Shown here: one piece after another, positions 63,608-64,000 of the stretch
How the letters are laid out: the number at the start of each line of letters is the position of its first letter
Numbering within the stretch: position 1 is the stretch's first letter
Source of the DNA: Emydura subglobosa
Taxonomy: Eukaryota; Chordata; Testudines; Chelidae
DNA length: 64,000 nt
NCBI GenBank assembly: GCA_007922225.1
Contig: ML679962.1
Location: forward strand, 29,123,563-29,187,562
Direction: 5' to 3'
The notes under the pieces: model-generated
The model's input: the letters and a program-made list of their open reading frames with translations, nothing else
Told to the model about the DNA's origin: nothing
Databases searched by the model: none
Position numbers and translations under genes: made by a program

Positions 63608-63656
63608 GAGTAAAGACCTGTTGTGTGCAGCTCCTGTGTCTTAAGTCTTCATTTGT
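63608..63656. repeat. 49-bp direct repeat, copy 2
   Basis: The partner of 62307-62355, same orientation, 1301 bp downstream; 48 of 49 bases identical. Confidence 0.9.
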
Positions 63657-64000
63657 GACACATGCTTTCCCTCCTTTCCCCGACTGTGTGCTTTTGAGTA
63701 GCATAATTGCGAAAGACACTTTACTTTTACTTTTTATTAAACAAAGTGTTACCACCAAAATGAGATGTAACCAAAGCCCTTTTTTTTCTGTTCTCAATAG
63801 CTTTATCACTGATTCAATGCCCATTGAAATCACTGAAAGGCTTTCCATCATTTTGAATGGGTTTTGGATCAGGACCTCTGTAAATAGACATAAAGAGGTC
63901 CATGTTAGATTACTTTAATTGGCCTCCCTCCCGCCATTCTCCTTTGGGCATATCAAACACACAAACAAGATCCAACCTCCAGAATGTATCCTGGGGTGAT

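Larger units (their letters stand above)
51852..64000 (+). other. IL1RAPL2: IL1RAPL2 intron, at least 12149 bp, 3' end outside window
   Basis: The intron starts with gtaagt. I searched by eye for the next TIR coding segment (the conserved GWSIFELE-type motif and the FWK motif) and did not find it. Contents are an hAT-like fragment (52123-52200), a CR1 tail (54888-55018), a MITE (56655-56890), an hAT-like MITE with a target duplication (58200-58659) and two short direct-repeat pairs. Nothing further is recognised in about 59350-62300. Confidence 0.8.

Noticed and set aside
51852..64000. Search for the next TIR exon and the terminal exon
   Set aside because: No frame with the expected conserved residues was found; the remaining exons are presumed outside the window.
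1..64000. CRISPR arrays, operons, phage or prokaryotic defence genes
   Set aside because: The exon-intron gene, LINEs, SINEs and MITEs show that this is a vertebrate chromosome; no regularly spaced repeats were seen.

Overview
This is vertebrate nuclear DNA, not prokaryotic. It carries four short exons with GT/AG splice sites in matching phase, long introns, and many old interspersed repeats. The repeat mix points to a sauropsid genome, most likely a turtle: CR1 LINEs of several ages, old MIR-like SINE remnants, abundant hAT-like and Harbinger-like miniature elements, and palindromic short repeats. A crocodilian is not excluded, and I cannot name the species.

The only gene I can support is IL1RAPL2 (interleukin-1 receptor accessory protein-like 2), on the + strand. 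The four consecutive internal exons are 33975-34104, 42020-42165, 46018-46161 and 51681-51851. Together they encode about 197 codons: most of the third immunoglobulin domain, the transmembrane segment, the juxtamembrane stretch and the first part of the cytoplasmic TIR domain. The junction codons join without a frame error. The earlier Ig exons and the rest of the TIR domain and C-terminal tail were not recognised and presumably lie outside the window. The first 34 kb therefore reads as intron, and the last 12 kb as the intron after the first TIR exon.

Layout. 1-33974: intronic sequence with MIR-like remnants, a sense CR1 tail (about 5845-6320), Harbinger-like and hAT-like MITEs, a CR1 ORF2/3' fragment on the minus strand (about 14167-15130), a second minus-strand CR1 (16956-17507), another non-LTR retrotransposon with a YADD motif and a decayed zinc finger (about 18340-19300, minus), a 0.5 kb purine tract (about 22740-23235), a 940-bp hAT-like element with an exact 8-bp target duplication (24622-25561), a LINE reverse-transcriptase remnant (about 27840-28515, plus), and a candidate LTR (about 28850-29285). 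34105-51680: three introns of 7.9, 3.9 and 5.5 kb with MITEs and CR1 remnants. 51852-64000: a partial intron with a CR1 tail, a 460-bp hAT-like MITE with an exact 8-bp target duplication (58200-58659), and two pairs of nearly identical short direct repeats.

Nearly all of the open reading frames are chance or repeat-derived. I found no convincing undescribed biological system. The points most worth a second look are a cryptic donor beside exon 33975-34104 that would create a stop codon at the splice junction, the structured GC-rich hAT-like element, the two unexplained direct-repeat pairs, and the recurring palindromic repeat family. All identifications are from reading the sequence; no database search was possible.
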